DNA from: Lachnospiraceae bacterium | GTDB taxonomy: Bacteria; Bacillota_A; Clostridia; Lachnospirales; Lachnospiraceae | Length of the DNA stretch: 6,740 bases | NCBI GenBank assembly: GCA_003446335.1 | Contig: DMAZ01000105.1 | Span: 1-6,740, forward strand | Direction: 5' to 3' | The notes under the pieces: model-generated | The model's database searches: none | The model's input: the letters and a program-made list of their open reading frames with translations, nothing else | What the model was told of the DNA's origin: nothing | Shown: piece by piece, positions 5,724-6,740 of the stretch | Position numbering within the stretch: position 1 is the stretch's first letter | Layout of the letters: each line of letters opens with the position of its first letter | Program-made: the position numbers and the translations under genes

Positions 5724-6419
5724 TCAGTCCTCTTTCGGACTTTCTCCCATCAGATACCTGACCGCAGCACCGGCATTTTGCGAATGGCGTGAATTTGCAA
5801 CGATCCCGCAAAGCATCTCACCTTTGGTAAGGGACATCCCCCGATAGACCGTTCCCTGCGAGATCACGACCCCATAAGGCCGTTCGGCGCCCGCGCCGTT
5901 TCCTGCTTCATGGAAGGGATCCTCCGAATAAGAAAGATCCTGCTCCTCATATCCGACCGCCCGGACCACTGCGCCCTCCCACTGTTCAGGGATTCCCCCA
6001 TCAAGTCCAGCCAGGTCTGCAAATGTTCCTTCTCCCGCAAGCCGCACGAATTCATCACGGGGACAGATGATCAAATCGAGCCTCTCATCGGCAAGCAAAG
6101 CAGAAACCTGCATATTCCCGTCACTTCCCGTATCATGACCGTCATCCAGAAGAATCTGATCCTCACTGACTGACAGCAGCTTCGCCAGATCCCGGACTGC
6201 GGACGTTTTTTCCTCCTCGCCGAAGAGGTCGCTCATGACAAATACATGCAGAACTCTTTCCGCCGGAAGATGAGTAAAATGCCATCCTATATAGAAGGCA
6301 AAAAGCAGCGCGGCCAGAATCACCAGCGTTCTGACCAGATAATAATCGAGAAAATAACGAAAGCGCTCCTTCCCGGTCATATTTTTAAGATTTTCACGGA
6401 CTGATCTATGTTCATCCAA
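5724..6419 (-). CDS. Membrane-anchored protein of unknown function upstream of DUF624
   Basis: I do not recognise a named family for this 231-residue protein. The N-terminus MTGKERFRYFLDYYLVRT (14-31), rich in aromatic and basic residues, resembles small clostridial membrane proteins that carry a 'DYY' motif before one membrane segment. The only hydrophobic helix is about 31-48, so the acidic remainder probably lies outside the cell, anchored as a signal anchor without a lipobox cysteine. The stretch QVSALLADERLDLIICPRDE (104-123), followed by GTFADL, recalls the part of extracellular solute-binding proteins where a bound site is formed, but the protein is too short for a full one. Start is TTG at 6419: a TGA lies three codons upstream, and the next in-frame start is ATG at codon 14, which has no ribosome site; AAGG before the TTG is weak. 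It precedes the DUF624 gene by 34 nt. Confidence 0.8.
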   Translation of the reverse strand: MDEHRSVRENLKNMTGKERFRYFLDYYLVRTLVILAALLFAFYIGWHFTHLPAERVLHVFVMSDLFGEEEKTSAVRDLAKLLSVSEDQILLDDGHDTGSDGNMQVSALLADERLDLIICPRDEFVRLAGEGTFADLAGLDGGIPEQWEGAVVRAVGYEEQDLSYSEDPFHEAGNGAGAERPYGVVISQGTVYRGMSLTKGEMLCGIVANSRHSQNAGAAVRYLMGESPKED

Positions 6420-6512
6420 ACCTTGTCACCACGCTTCTTTCAGAGACAATGAGGAACGTATCCTGCGCCGGACGCAGCGGAAATACCGGCATTCCCGACC
6501 ATTCAGACATAG

Positions 6513-6541
6513 AAAAAAGGAACCGACCTTCGTCGGTTCCT
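6513..6541 (-). terminator. Strong intrinsic terminator after tRNA-Ser(GGA)
   Basis: On the minus strand AGGAACCGAC-GAAG-GTCGGTTCCT forms a ten-pair stem with a four-base loop, followed by a run of six T. It starts three bases after the tRNA-Ser 3' end and ends the tRNA-Ser transcription unit. The next gene on this strand (start 6419) therefore needs its own promoter, which I could not identify with confidence in 6420-6512. Confidence 0.93.
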
Positions 6542-6544
6542 CAG

Positions 6545-6633
6545 CGGAGAAGGAGGGATTTGAACCCTCGCGCCGCTATTAACGACATACTCCCTTTCCA
6601 GGGGAGCCCCTTCAGCCTCTTGGGTACTTCTCC
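6545..6633 (-). tRNA. tRNA-Ser (anticodon GGA)
   Basis: On the minus strand acceptor arms GGAGAAG and CTTCTCC pair fully and the discriminator is G, as in other tRNA-Ser. The anticodon stem CTCCC/GGGAG holds loop CTGGAAA, giving GGA. A long variable arm lies between the anticodon and T arms, and the T arm is GAGGG-TTCAAAT-CCCTC. The length is 89 nt, without encoded CCA. It follows tRNA-Ser(UGA) by 49 nt. Confidence 0.96.
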
Positions 6634-6666
6634 AAATAAGCTGATGAATCAAGCGATATTAAGTTA

Positions 6667-6680
6667 GTGCCTTGCGGCAC
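6667..6680 (-). ncRNA. GCAA-tetraloop hairpin between the two tRNA-Ser genes
   Basis: On the minus strand GTGCC-GCAA-GGCAC is a five-pair stem under a GNRA tetraloop, two bases after the tRNA-Ser(UGA) 3' end. No T-run follows, so it is not an evident terminator. It resembles the hairpins in two spacers of the other tRNA cluster. Confidence 0.5.
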
Positions 6681-6682
6681 AG

Positions 6683-6740
6683 CGGAGAAGGTGGGATTCG
6701 AACCCACGGCCCCTTGCGGAGTCACTGGTTTTCAAGACCA
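6683..6740 (-). tRNA. tRNA-Ser (anticodon UGA), 5' part outside the window
   Basis: The 3' portion is visible on the minus strand: anticodon loop CTTGAAA gives UGA (6732-6734), followed by a long variable arm, T arm GTGGG-TTCGAAT-CCCAC, acceptor strand CTTCTCC and discriminator G at 6683. The acceptor strand is identical to that of the neighbouring tRNA-Ser(GGA). CCA is not encoded. The D arm and the 5' acceptor strand lie beyond base 6740. Confidence 0.93.

Noticed and set aside
6463..6477. Small CTGCG/CGCAG hairpin upstream of the anchored protein gene
   Set aside because: Only five pairs with no supporting context; such stems occur by chance in this GC-rich stretch.
6449..6667. Plus-strand open frame of 72 codons
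   Set aside because: It is the reverse of a terminator and tRNA-Ser(GGA); RRRRDLNPR is a well-known product of translating tRNA antisense.

Overview
The window looks like a chromosomal segment of a Firmicute of the class Clostridia, plausibly Lachnospiraceae-like. The clues are a GlgC/GlgD pair rather than GlgC alone, strong purine Shine-Dalgarno sites, a PgcA-type phospho-sugar mutase, a YesL/DUF624 membrane protein and tRNA genes without encoded CCA. The taxonomic call is inference; nothing here fixes the genus. No phage, transposon, CRISPR or integration signature is visible.

Layout. On the plus strand (1-1888) lie the 3' part of glgC and the complete glgD, ending in a convergent terminator region (1905-1973). 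On the minus strand, reading right to left, the window opens inside tRNA-Ser(UGA), followed by tRNA-Ser(GGA) and a strong intrinsic terminator (6513-6541). Next come a membrane-anchored protein of unknown function (5724-6419) and a DUF624 protein (5042-5689). A promoter-like site (4997-5025) precedes tRNA-Asn, tRNA-Met, tRNA-Asp and tRNA-Leu (4508-4939). A 13-bp perfect inverted repeat (4428-4479) separates the tRNAs from the last two genes, a phosphoglucomutase-family enzyme and a Nudix hydrolase, joined by an ATGA stop/start overlap.

How the genes fit together. The phospho-sugar mutase can interconvert glucose-6-phosphate and glucose-1-phosphate. GlgC with its degenerate partner GlgD turns glucose-1-phosphate plus ATP into ADP-glucose for glycogen. 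The Nudix protein resembles ADP-ribose/ADP-sugar pyrophosphatases, a family in which E. coli NudF/AspP cleaves ADP-glucose. The two convergent units could therefore supply, make and break down ADP-glucose. This is an inference from family and position, not shown by the sequence. The tRNA genes and the DUF624 pair have no evident link to glycogen.

No clearly new system stands out. The best leads are the inverted repeat over a candidate promoter before the mutase gene, GNRA-capped hairpins in three tRNA spacers, a GAAA(A)GTAT motif 25-29 nt upstream of three tRNAs, and the uncharacterised anchored protein paired with DUF624. No gene-free stretch exceeds 300 bases.
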